20,514 bases of DNA from Bacteroidota bacterium (GTDB lineage Bacteria > Bacteroidota > Bacteroidia > Chitinophagales > Chitinophagaceae): assembly GCA_023386395.1 (NCBI GenBank), contig JAEWJV010000208.1, positions 1 through 20,514 of the forward strand, written 5' to 3'. Under the pieces are notes generated by a model. That model did no database searches. It saw nothing but the letters and a program-made list of their open reading frames with translations, and was not told the origin of the DNA. A program made the translations under genes and the position numbers. Of this stretch, positions 1 through 7,244 are shown in pieces (positions within the stretch are counted from its first letter, which is position 1; each line of letters begins with the position of its first letter).

Positions 1-203
1 CCTCCCAACTTCTTTCTTCTTACAAATAAATTTGTAACTGCAAAAATCATCACCGCTAAAAAGCAGTAAGGAAACCAAAGTGCAAACAATGGTATAAACG
101 AAAAAGAAAACGGCGAAATATAAGCGCTGAAACAGGAAACGAGGAAAACTGCAGTTAATATAATGCAACCGCAGACCCATGTAAACCTTATAAGTTCTTT
201 CAT
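1..203 (-). CDS. N-terminal part of a membrane-anchored protein, probably endonuclease/exonuclease/phosphatase family
   Basis: An ATG at 201-203 on the minus strand opens a frame with no stop to the window edge (67 codons seen). The visible part starts MKELIRFTWVCGC and has two hydrophobic stretches, about residues 8-30 and 35-60, followed by a basic RRKK segment. It therefore looks like a membrane anchor with the main domain outside the window. The gene begins 17 bp after the stop of the second rhomboid, so it is the last visible gene of the rlmD-rhomboid-rhomboid run. In Bacteroidota, rhomboid pairs are often followed by an endonuclease/exonuclease/phosphatase protein with this kind of hydrophobic N-terminus, and the family call rests only on that context. 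The existence of the gene is well supported; its function is not visible. Confidence 0.55.
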   Translation of the reverse strand, partial: MKELIRFTWVCGCIILTAVFLVSCFSAYISPFSFSFIPLFALWFPYCFLAVMIFAVTNLFVRRKKLG

Positions 204-220
204 GAATTAATATACCGGGG

Positions 221-1141
221 CTAAAAATTTTCTTTGCTTGCTTTCTTCAAAAATTCTTTTTCTTCTTCGGTGAGAAGATGATAACCCTGTTCGTTTATTT
301 TATCAAGAATTTCATCAAGTTTCTGCTGGCTGAAATGATGGGTCTTTTCAAAAGGTACACGCGTGGCTTTATAGTATAGCTGTTGATGCGTAGTTTCAGT
401 ATATTTTTTTTCGGGATTAAAAAGATCATTAACCCAGTTAGCCAGGTCTGTTATCCACTTGCCTGTATCCCTGCCGTGTTTTAGCTGGTAAATAAAAAAG
501 AAACCTGTTGCCCCGGCAACAATATGGCTTATAGCCACCGTTCCGCTGTGGCTTAACCCAATGGTGCCTAAGTCTATTGCTGCAAAAACCAATGTAAGCA
601 CCCATAAAGGAATACCTCCGTTAAGCATAGGCAAAATCCTGAATTTGGGAGAGAGCGCAGTTGCTGCAACTGCGATAGCCATTACCGGTGTGCCGGCGCC
701 CATTATATAAATAGCGGCGGCATTTGCATGTATGGAAGGTATGAGGTTGGCTGTAATAATAAAACTCAGGCCGCCAAAAAAACCGCCGTATAAATAAATG
801 GGGAAGAGCTTATTGTTGCCCGCCAGGTCCTGCAAAATATAACCGAAACTCCAAAGCCATAATAAGCTGCTTATAAGATACCAGATGCTGTTATGCGCAA
901 ACATGTAAGTAACCAGCGTCCACGGACGGGTAAGCAACTGGTAACCATCTACCGGCAAGGCAACCCAGCTATCAATACCGGCAGTGTTTGTATTTTCTAT
1001 GCCTACCGTTAAATAAAAAATAACTTTTACCGAAAGTATGCCTGCAAAAAATAAAGAGTTGAGAATGATAAGCCAGGTAAGGGCATTGGTATCATCGCCT
1101 ATTAAAATCTTTTTCTTTCTATGTTGTTCTCTTACAGACAT
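221..1141 (-). CDS. Rhomboid-family membrane protein, predicted catalytically dead
   Basis: A polytopic membrane protein with the rhomboid fold, about 306 aa from the ATG at 1141. The frame can be extended to a TTG at 1174 (317 aa; residue numbers here follow that longer form). Active rhomboids use a GxSG serine and a histidine, helped by His and Asn in helix 2. Here the GASG block reads GAGTPVMAIA (159-168), so the Ser position is Gly161. The helix-2 His and Asn positions are Tyr99 and Ser103 in HNSIWYLISSLLWLWSFG. Only the late His (His217, ISHIVAGATG) remains. A soluble charged tail of about 80 residues follows the last helix. I expect a non-proteolytic partner or chaperone-like role in the inner membrane, by analogy with iRhoms and derlins; that is inference. 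The gene adjoins or slightly overlaps the active rhomboid upstream and is probably translated with it. The start choice is uncertain. Confidence 0.88.
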   Translation of the reverse strand: MSVREQHRKKKILIGDDTNALTWLIILNSLFFAGILSVKVIFYLTVGIENTNTAGIDSWVALPVDGYQLLTRPWTLVTYMFAHNSIWYLISSLLWLWSFGYILQDLAGNNKLFPIYLYGGFFGGLSFIITANLIPSIHANAAAIYIMGAGTPVMAIAVAATALSPKFRILPMLNGGIPLWVLTLVFAAIDLGTIGLSHSGTVAISHIVAGATGFFFIYQLKHGRDTGKWITDLANWVNDLFNPEKKYTETTHQQLYYKATRVPFEKTHHFSQQKLDEILDKINEQGYHLLTEEEKEFLKKASKENF

Positions 1142-1170
1142 ATCTTTTGCAAAATTGAAATTAGAAAATA

Positions 1171-2007
1171 TCAATAAAATGTTCGCCGGTTTGTCTTATT
1201 CCAGAAATACACTAAAGCTAAACCAAAAATTGCGCCACCTAAATGTGCGAAGTGGGCCACATTATCGCCGGCGCTGTTTTGTAAAGCCATCATTAATTCA
1301 AACCCTGCATATATAATTACGAACCATTTTGCTTTTAGTGGCAGGAAAAAATAAATATATATATAGGTATTGGGAAATAAATAACCAAAAGCAGCCAGGC
1401 AGCCAAAAACGGCCCCGGAAGCGCCTAAAGTAGGTTCGTTTAAACGGGCTGTTACAAAACTATTGGCAATGATGTATGCATTTTGAGCAATTGACCCATC
1501 AGAAGTATGATTCCGCCATTCGTTTATAATGCTGGGAACCACGTTGTTTCTAAAAGCATCAGCTACATGATGCTCGGCCGCAAAGTTTTCAAAATTACCA
1601 AAAGTGAAATTGCTTTTTAAAGCGTTGAAATCATTCACTACAGAACTGGTTTCAACATACAATACAATCATGTGCAGCAGGGCGGCACCAAGCCCGCATA
1701 CGATATAAAATGTAAGAAACTTTTTTGGCCCCCAAAGATTTTCCAGCACAGAGCCAAACATCCATAAAGCAAACATATTAGAAAGAATATGGGTAAAGCT
1801 GCCATGCATGAAAAGATGGGTTACAAACTGCCAGGGCTTAAACAGGGGGCTTTGCCATGTATGCAAAGCAAACAGATCGTTCATTAAAGTAGGATTACTG
1901 CCGCTTTCCACTGTTTTCTGTATAAGAAATACCAGCACGTTTATAATAACGAGATTTTTGATTATCAACGGTAATATCTGGAAACCACCTGGCCTGAATT
2001 CTCTCAT
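1171..2007 (-). CDS. Rhomboid intramembrane serine protease (GlpG-like, active)
   Basis: A 278-aa multi-helix membrane protease that should cleave transmembrane substrates within the inner membrane. All catalytic features are present: His68, His73 and Asn77 in HGSFTHILSN (helix 2, oxyanion hole), the nucleophile Ser197 in GASGAVFG, and the base His255 in AHFAHLGG, followed by GxxxG packing. The N-terminal MREFRPGGFQ fits the start of Bacteroidota rhomboids, so the ATG at 2007 is secure. Residues about 116-190 form a long, mostly polar insertion between helices before the Ser motif, much longer than the equivalent loop of E. coli GlpG. The gene starts 13 bp after the stop of rlmD. Its 3' end abuts the degenerate rhomboid, so the pair is likely cotranscribed. 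The substrate cannot be read from the sequence. Confidence 0.93.
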   Translation of the reverse strand: MREFRPGGFQILPLIIKNLVIINVLVFLIQKTVESGSNPTLMNDLFALHTWQSPLFKPWQFVTHLFMHGSFTHILSNMFALWMFGSVLENLWGPKKFLTFYIVCGLGAALLHMIVLYVETSSVVNDFNALKSNFTFGNFENFAAEHHVADAFRNNVVPSIINEWRNHTSDGSIAQNAYIIANSFVTARLNEPTLGASGAVFGCLAAFGYLFPNTYIYIYFFLPLKAKWFVIIYAGFELMMALQNSAGDNVAHFAHLGGAIFGLALVYFWNKTNRRTFY

Positions 2008-2020
2008 TCAATCAGTTTAA

Positions 2021-3451
2021 TTAGTTTTTTAATTTTAATTGTATAACGTTTTCTATGTGATGCGTATGCGGAAACATATCAACCGGTTGTATTTTTTCAA
2101 CAGAATATTTTTCCCCAAGTATTTGCAAATCCCTTGCCTGTGTTGCAGGATTGCAACTTACATATACAATGAGCGGCGCTTCAATCTGCAACAGCTTTTC
2201 CGAAAGCTTATTGTGCAACCCTGCCCGCGGAGGATCAACAATGATAACATCGGGCTTGCCTTCTTTTTCAAAAAAATCATCTGTGCATATATCAATAACA
2301 TCTCCCGTATAAAAAGACGTATTTGCAATGTTGTTTAAAGCAGCGTTTTCTTTTGCATCATCAATAGCTTCGCTGATAACTTCTACACCAACAATTTTTT
2401 TCGCCAGCCCGCTTACAAAGATACCAATGCTGCCGGTGCCGCAATATAAATCGTACACCACTTCTTTACCCGATAATTCTGCAAAATTGCGGGCAATTGT
2501 GTACAGCTTTTCTCCCTGCCTTGTATTGGTTTGAAAAAAAGATTTCGGGCTTATTTTAAACTGATAGGCTTCCAGCTTTTCCACAATATAACCTTTGCCA
2601 TAAGCCACCTTTGGTGTGAGATCGTAGATGCTGTCGTTGTGTTTGCCATTGATGGTATAAAGCAATGTGGTAACCTGCGGAAATTGCTGCCTTATAAAAT
2701 CAAACAGCAATTGCATGTTAGATTCATGTTCATAAGCTAGGATTATATTCAGCATTATTTCACCGGTGGTGGTAATGCGCACCATCATATTCCTTAGCCA
2801 GCCCGCATGTTGTTTAAAATCATAAAATGGAAAATTATGCTCACGGGCAAAAGCGGCAATTCCATTTCTTAAAGCATTGGTAGGTTCTGCCTGCAGCCAG
2901 CATTTATGTATGTCAACCACTTTATCAAAAACACCTTTGGCATAAAAACCTGCAACGCTGGTATTGGTAATGCTTTCTGTATCTTTTCCATCACGCAGCA
3001 TTTGCCTGAACTCATTTTCAGGAATGAATTTTTTTGCTGAAAATGAATACTCAAGTTTATTCCTGTAAAATTTAGTTTCTGCTGCGCCAACTATATTTTG
3101 CATTTCGGGCAGCTCAACTTTTCCTATTCTTTTCAATACATCAAATACCTGCTGCTGCTTATATTCAAGCTGTTTTTCATAAGGCAGCATTTGCCACTGG
3201 CAGCCGCCACATACGCCAAAATGTTCACAGAAAGGCGTAACCCTGTTATCGGAAAACTTTTTTATGCGGAGCGGAAAACCCTCAGCCCAGTCTTTTTTGC
3301 TTTTGTATAATTGTACATCAGCAACGTCGCCGGGGACCACGTTTTCAACAAAAACAACTTTGCCATCAATCCTTGCAATAGATTTCCCTTCTGCTGCATA
3401 ATTTTCAATTAGAATATCTTCAAGTATTACTTTTTGTCTTCGTTTTCTCAC
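2021..3451 (-). CDS. rlmD: 23S rRNA (uracil-C5)-methyltransferase RlmD/RumA-like
   Basis: A 476-aa SAM-dependent RNA m5U methyltransferase of the TrmA/RumA family, probably modifying 23S rRNA. An N-terminal TRAM-like RNA-binding region (about 8-65) precedes the [4Fe-4S] cysteines Cys75, Cys81, Cys84 and Cys184. The SAM motif DLYCGTGSIG is at 334-343, DPPRAG at 406-411, the catalytic SCNPATQARD at 432-441 (nucleophile Cys433), and the C-terminal PHTHHIE holds the base Glu467. The length fits the family. The start is GTG at 3449-3451; no ATG lies between it and the upstream in-frame stop. It heads the run into the rhomboid pair. A TTATTTTG element lies only 5 nt before the GTG, so the mRNA may be leaderless. 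A TrmA-family relative with another RNA target (RlmCD-like) cannot be excluded. Confidence 0.93.
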   Translation of the reverse strand: MRKRRQKVILEDILIENYAAEGKSIARIDGKVVFVENVVPGDVADVQLYKSKKDWAEGFPLRIKKFSDNRVTPFCEHFGVCGGCQWQMLPYEKQLEYKQQQVFDVLKRIGKVELPEMQNIVGAAETKFYRNKLEYSFSAKKFIPENEFRQMLRDGKDTESITNTSVAGFYAKGVFDKVVDIHKCWLQAEPTNALRNGIAAFAREHNFPFYDFKQHAGWLRNMMVRITTTGEIMLNIILAYEHESNMQLLFDFIRQQFPQVTTLLYTINGKHNDSIYDLTPKVAYGKGYIVEKLEAYQFKISPKSFFQTNTRQGEKLYTIARNFAELSGKEVVYDLYCGTGSIGIFVSGLAKKIVGVEVISEAIDDAKENAALNNIANTSFYTGDVIDICTDDFFEKEGKPDVIIVDPPRAGLHNKLSEKLLQIEAPLIVYVSCNPATQARDLQILGEKYSVEKIQPVDMFPHTHHIENVIQLKLKN

Positions 3452-3456
3452 GGCTG

Positions 3457-3464
3457 CAAAATAA
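3457..3464 (-). promoter_or_regulatory. Possible Bacteroidota -7 element of rlmD
   Basis: On the minus strand this reads TTATTTTG, one mismatch from TAnnTTTG. It ends 5 nt before the GTG of rlmD, which would make the transcript leaderless. I see no clear -33 TTTG at the usual spacing. Confidence 0.3.
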
Positions 3465-3541
3465 ATTCATTCAGTTTTGGAATAGTATAAATTAACATGT
3501 TATAATAATGATATTTAAAAATTTCTTTTCGTAAAATTATC

Positions 3542-3576
3542 GCCCGCTTCATTAAACTATGTAGATACCAGCGGGC
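3542..3576. other. Inverted repeat in the divergent rlmD / thioredoxin promoter region
   Basis: GCCCGCT (3542-3548) and AGCGGGC (3570-3576) form a perfect 7-bp stem with a 21-nt loop. It sits in the 269-bp gap between two divergent genes, so it is not a terminator of either by position. It could be an operator or a leader hairpin; function unknown. A short odd palindrome (AAAAGC-T-GCTTTT) follows. I see no gene in the gap. Confidence 0.4.
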
Positions 3577-3720
3577 TTTAAAAAGCTGCTTTTATATACA
3601 GGAGGAAATTTGTTCTATATATTTTATTTTGATTTAGATGGTTATTGATTAATTACCATTCACACCCGGTTAACAAAAGCAAAGGGATATTGAAATATCT
3701 TTACGCCCAATTTTAGACCA

Positions 3721-5163
3721 ATGAGAATATTTTTGGCTGCAGTAATTTTAATGTCCTGCACTTCTCTTAAGGCCCAGTTGCAACCAGGATACGAGGTAAA
3801 AGCCACTACCGATTTTAAGAACGCGAAAATGTATCTTGGTACTTATTATGGTAAAAATAAAAGGCTTTCAGATTCTGCTATAGCAGATGCCAATGGCCTG
3901 GTCATTTTTAAAGGAAGCTCAAAATTACCGCAGGGCATTTACTTTATAGTATCGCCAAAATATGTGATACTTTTTGAGCTGCTGATGGATGCGAAACAGC
4001 ATTTCTCACTGGCTTACGATTCTACTAAACCGGGTGAAATAAAATTTACCGGCTCGCCGGATAATGAATTGTTTTCTGATTATACCATCTTTCTTTCCAA
4101 AGTTTCACCAGAACTCAATGCACTCCAGCAAAAAATGAAAGCGGCTAAAACCGCTGCTGATTCGTCTGCGGCGGCGAAGGAACTCGCTGCAAAAGCAGGT
4201 GAATTAACAGCATTCAGAAATAATATCGTTAATAATAAGCCTAACAGCCTGCTGGCGAAATTGCTGGAAATTGCCAAAGTGCCCGAAAGGCCACAAATGC
4301 CAAAGCGTGCAGATGGAACAGTTGATTCTTTGTATCCGTTTTATTATGTAAAGGACCATTACTGGGATAGTGTTGATTTTAATAATGACATGATATTGCA
4401 CACGCCTTTTTTTGATTCGAAGCTTGATGAATATTATAAATATTATGTGTCACCCAACCCTGATTCAATTATCAATGAAGTGAATTATATGATGCTCGCT
4501 TCAAGGGAAAATAATGATGTGCATACTTATCTTCTGGGAAAGTTTACTGATAAATACATCAATCCGGAATTCATGGGGCAGGATAAGGTTTTCCTGTTTT
4601 TATTCCAGGATTATTATTCAAAAGGCGATACAACCTGGCTGAATGAAAAGCAGCGCAAATATATTTTTGACCGGGCCTACAGTTTAATGGCCAACCAGAT
4701 AAATGAGCAAGCATCTCCGCTTGAACTTTCAGATACAGCCGGCAGGGCGCTATCGTTGTATAACATTAAAGCGCCATTAACGTTTGTTGCTTTTTGGGAT
4801 CCGCATTGCGGGCATTGCAAAACGCAGATTCCCAGGCTTGATTCTTTTTACACAGCGAAATGGAAGAATGAAGGCGTAAAAATTTTAGCGGTTTGCACTA
4901 ACGATGCTGTTGTTGACGACTGGAAAAAATTTATTGTTGACAATAAATTGAATGGATGGTATCATGGTTATGAAACACCGCAGAAAAAAGCAGAGCTTGC
5001 CGCCAACAAACAGCCCGATTACCGGCAGCTATACGATATATTTCAAACGCCAAGTTTCTTTTTGTTAGATGAGAATAAAAAAATAATAGCCAAAGGGCTA
5101 AGCCTTGAACAATATGATGAACTGATTGCTGCCAAGCTAAAATCGTTACCGGTTTCCCAATAA
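3721..5163 (+). CDS. Secreted TlpA-like thioredoxin-fold protein with DUF4369/DUF5106-type N-terminal regions
   Basis: A 480-aa exported protein, probably a periplasmic or outer-envelope thiol-disulfide oxidoreductase. A signal peptide (about 1-18, ending SLKA before QLQPG) is visible; Cys13 inside it makes a poor lipobox, so type I cleavage seems likelier. Residues about 22-110 resemble the DUF4369 beta domain. A helical, Ala/Lys-rich stretch (about 125-165) and a DUF5106-like region (about 205-330) follow. The C-terminal thioredoxin fold has WDPHCGHC, with active-site Cys363 and Cys366, and the cis-Pro at QTP444. The CGHC pair is the type found in protein disulfide isomerase rather than the CPxC typical of TlpA, although it recurs in Bacteroidota proteins of this architecture. 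The stop is 7 bp before the parvulin gene, so they are very likely one operon. Confidence 0.88.
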   Translation: MRIFLAAVILMSCTSLKAQLQPGYEVKATTDFKNAKMYLGTYYGKNKRLSDSAIADANGLVIFKGSSKLPQGIYFIVSPKYVILFELLMDAKQHFSLAYDSTKPGEIKFTGSPDNELFSDYTIFLSKVSPELNALQQKMKAAKTAADSSAAAKELAAKAGELTAFRNNIVNNKPNSLLAKLLEIAKVPERPQMPKRADGTVDSLYPFYYVKDHYWDSVDFNNDMILHTPFFDSKLDEYYKYYVSPNPDSIINEVNYMMLASRENNDVHTYLLGKFTDKYINPEFMGQDKVFLFLFQDYYSKGDTTWLNEKQRKYIFDRAYSLMANQINEQASPLELSDTAGRALSLYNIKAPLTFVAFWDPHCGHCKTQIPRLDSFYTAKWKNEGVKILAVCTNDAVVDDWKKFIVDNKLNGWYHGYETPQKKAELAANKQPDYRQLYDIFQTPSFFLLDENKKIIAKGLSLEQYDELIAAKLKSLPVSQ

Positions 5164-5170
5164 CTGATGT

Positions 5171-7093
5171 ATGAAAAAAATTGCTTTCCTATTTGCCTGC
5201 TTTGCAGTTGCGGCAAATACCGTTAATGCACAAACCCTGTTTACGTATGGAAAACATGAAGTTTCCAAACAGGAATTTTTAGAAGCCTATAACAAGAACC
5301 CTGACTCTTCGGGCAACAGGCAGGAAAAAATGAAAGAATACCTTGACCTGTATATAAATTTCAAATTGAAACTGCAGGCCGCTTATGATGAAAAGATAAA
5401 TACAAATGCAGAGCTGAAAGCCGAAACCGAAAATTTTAAAACGCAGCTTACAGATAATTTTATCAACAAGCAGGCAAACCTCGCAGACCTTGTACATGAA
5501 GTTTTTTTGCGCAGCAGGAAAGATATTTTAGTGCAGCAGGTCTTTGTTCAGTTTGATGGTGCTGATACCAGCGCGGCGTATAATCAAATATCAAAAGCGC
5601 TGAGCGAGTTAAAGGCAGGTAAAAATTTTGAAGAAATTTCTGTTCAGTATTCCAACGTTAAAGCTGTAAAGGATGTCAAAGGAACTGTTGGCTACATAAC
5701 TGTATTCACCTTGCCTTATCCAATTGAAAATATTATTTATAATCTCAAGCCAGGCGGCTTTTCAGCAATATATAAATCAGGCGCAGGTTATCATATTTTT
5801 AAAAACGCAGGTGAAAGGCCTGCTATTGGAAGAAGAAAAATTCAGCAACTATTATTTGCTACGCATGATTTTTATTCTGATGCGCAATTGAATGAAGTGA
5901 AGCAGCAGGCTGATTCTTTATATAATCTTTTGCAAAATGGTACTTCATTCACCGCATTGATGCCGTTATATGGCCATAATTATGACGGCAACGATCCGGA
6001 TAATACTATTGAGGTAAAAGCAGGAGAATACACGAGTGATTTTGAAAAAGAAGTTTTTGATTTGAAAGAAGCAGGCGATGTTTCAAGACCGTTTAAAACT
6101 GCGTATGGTTATAACATAATCAGGCTTGTTGAAAAACTGCCGGTGCCTTCCAATGAAGGCGATGCGGCATTTGAAACTTACCTGCAAACACAAATACAAA
6201 ATACAGGCAGGCTTGATGCGGCTAAAAATAATCTTGTTAAAACCTGGCTTGGCATAACAGGTTTCAAAGAAACAAATTATAATAAAAACGATTTATGGAT
6301 ATATACTGACAGTTCATTAAGAAATACCGGCAGAATATTTGCGTCATACAAAGCCTTAAAGCCGGAAACGGTTTTATTTCAATTCACAGGCAGGAAATTT
6401 ACAGTTGAAGATTGGATCAGTTACCTGCAATCCCGAAATATATTTTCAAGAAAGGAGCCTTTTGGTTATAGCAGGCAAATGGATGATTTTATTTGGCTAA
6501 GCTGCAATGAATATTACAGGTCGCACATTGAAGATTTTGATCCGTCGATTTCAGAACAGCTAAAAGAATTTAATGAGGCGAATATGCTTTTTTATATTAT
6601 GGATAAGCATGTGTGGAGCAAAGCTTCTAACGATACCACAGGTTTAAAAAAGTATTACGAATTGCATAAAGGCAATTATACATGGCAAAAAAGCGTTACT
6701 GCACTTGTAATATCGGCGCCCGGGAAAGCTATTGCAGATTCAGTTGCAGTGAAAATAAAAGATAATCCTTCCAAATGGCGAGGCATTGTGGCAGCTTATA
6801 ATGAAGTATATGCTGACAGCAGCCGGTTTGATGTGAACGAATTGCCGGTAAAAGCAAAAGTTGAGCTGGAGGCGAATTTTCAAACATTGCCCGAAAGCAA
6901 CGAGGCAGGGAACGTTTATACTTTCATTCACGTATTAAGTTCCAATGGTAAGCCTGAGCAAAAAAGTTTTGAAGAAGCCAGAGGTGCAGTTATAAACGAT
7001 TACCAGGAAGAGATTGAAAAGAATTGGATAAAAAATCTCAAATCGCAATACCCTGTTTACATAAATGAGCCTGTTTTAAAAGCGCTGCATTAA
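5171..7093 (+). CDS. Periplasmic peptidylprolyl isomerase with two parvulin (PpiC/SurA-type) domains
   Basis: A 640-aa exported protein with a signal peptide (MKKIAFLFACFAVAANTVNA, cleavage before Gln21). A SurA-like helical N-terminal region (about 25-115) is followed by two parvulin-type domains, about 117-213 (RKDILVQQVFV ... GAGYHIFKNAGERP) and about 222-323 (RRKIQQLLFA ... AYGYNIIRLVEKLP). A C-terminal region of about 310 residues has no obvious known domain. The layout suggests a folding factor for outer-membrane or secreted proteins that acts in the periplasm. It follows the CGHC thioredoxin-fold gene after 7 bp, so disulfide handling and prolyl isomerisation seem to be coexpressed; that link is inference. 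The second domain lacks some of the first domain's conserved residues and may serve in substrate binding. Confidence 0.9.
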   Translation: MKKIAFLFACFAVAANTVNAQTLFTYGKHEVSKQEFLEAYNKNPDSSGNRQEKMKEYLDLYINFKLKLQAAYDEKINTNAELKAETENFKTQLTDNFINKQANLADLVHEVFLRSRKDILVQQVFVQFDGADTSAAYNQISKALSELKAGKNFEEISVQYSNVKAVKDVKGTVGYITVFTLPYPIENIIYNLKPGGFSAIYKSGAGYHIFKNAGERPAIGRRKIQQLLFATHDFYSDAQLNEVKQQADSLYNLLQNGTSFTALMPLYGHNYDGNDPDNTIEVKAGEYTSDFEKEVFDLKEAGDVSRPFKTAYGYNIIRLVEKLPVPSNEGDAAFETYLQTQIQNTGRLDAAKNNLVKTWLGITGFKETNYNKNDLWIYTDSSLRNTGRIFASYKALKPETVLFQFTGRKFTVEDWISYLQSRNIFSRKEPFGYSRQMDDFIWLSCNEYYRSHIEDFDPSISEQLKEFNEANMLFYIMDKHVWSKASNDTTGLKKYYELHKGNYTWQKSVTALVISAPGKAIADSVAVKIKDNPSKWRGIVAAYNEVYADSSRFDVNELPVKAKVELEANFQTLPESNEAGNVYTFIHVLSSNGKPEQKSFEEARGAVINDYQEEIEKNWIKNLKSQYPVYINEPVLKALH

Positions 7094-7189
7094 ATACATT
7101 AATTAACAAATACTTAGTAAAAATATAAATATTATGTATTTTTTAAAAAATAATATCCCTGTTTGTAGGCTTCTATATTTTGTTAATGT

Positions 7190-7197
7190 TAATTTTG
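7190..7197 (+). promoter_or_regulatory. Possible Bacteroidota -7 promoter element
   Basis: TAATTTTG is a perfect TAnnTTTG match, 47 nt before the GT4 gene. The nearest upstream TTTG (7162-7165) is 24 nt away, slightly too far for a canonical -33. The rest of the 151-bp gap is very AT-rich, with an imperfect ATATTAT/ATAATAT inverted repeat at 7129-7156. Confidence 0.4.
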
Positions 7198-7244
7198 CAC
7201 GCATTCTACATGGATATAAAACCCAAAACCACAAATAATTCTTC

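Noticed and set aside
3601..3650. AGGAGGAAA, a good Shine-Dalgarno-like sequence
   Set aside because: Only a 12-codon frame from a TTG follows it, and it is 110 nt from the next real start; Bacteroidota rarely use such sites.
7129..7156. AT-only inverted repeat after the parvulin gene as a terminator
   Set aside because: The stem has no GC pairs and a bulge, so it would be too weak; chance pairing is likely in AT-rich sequence.
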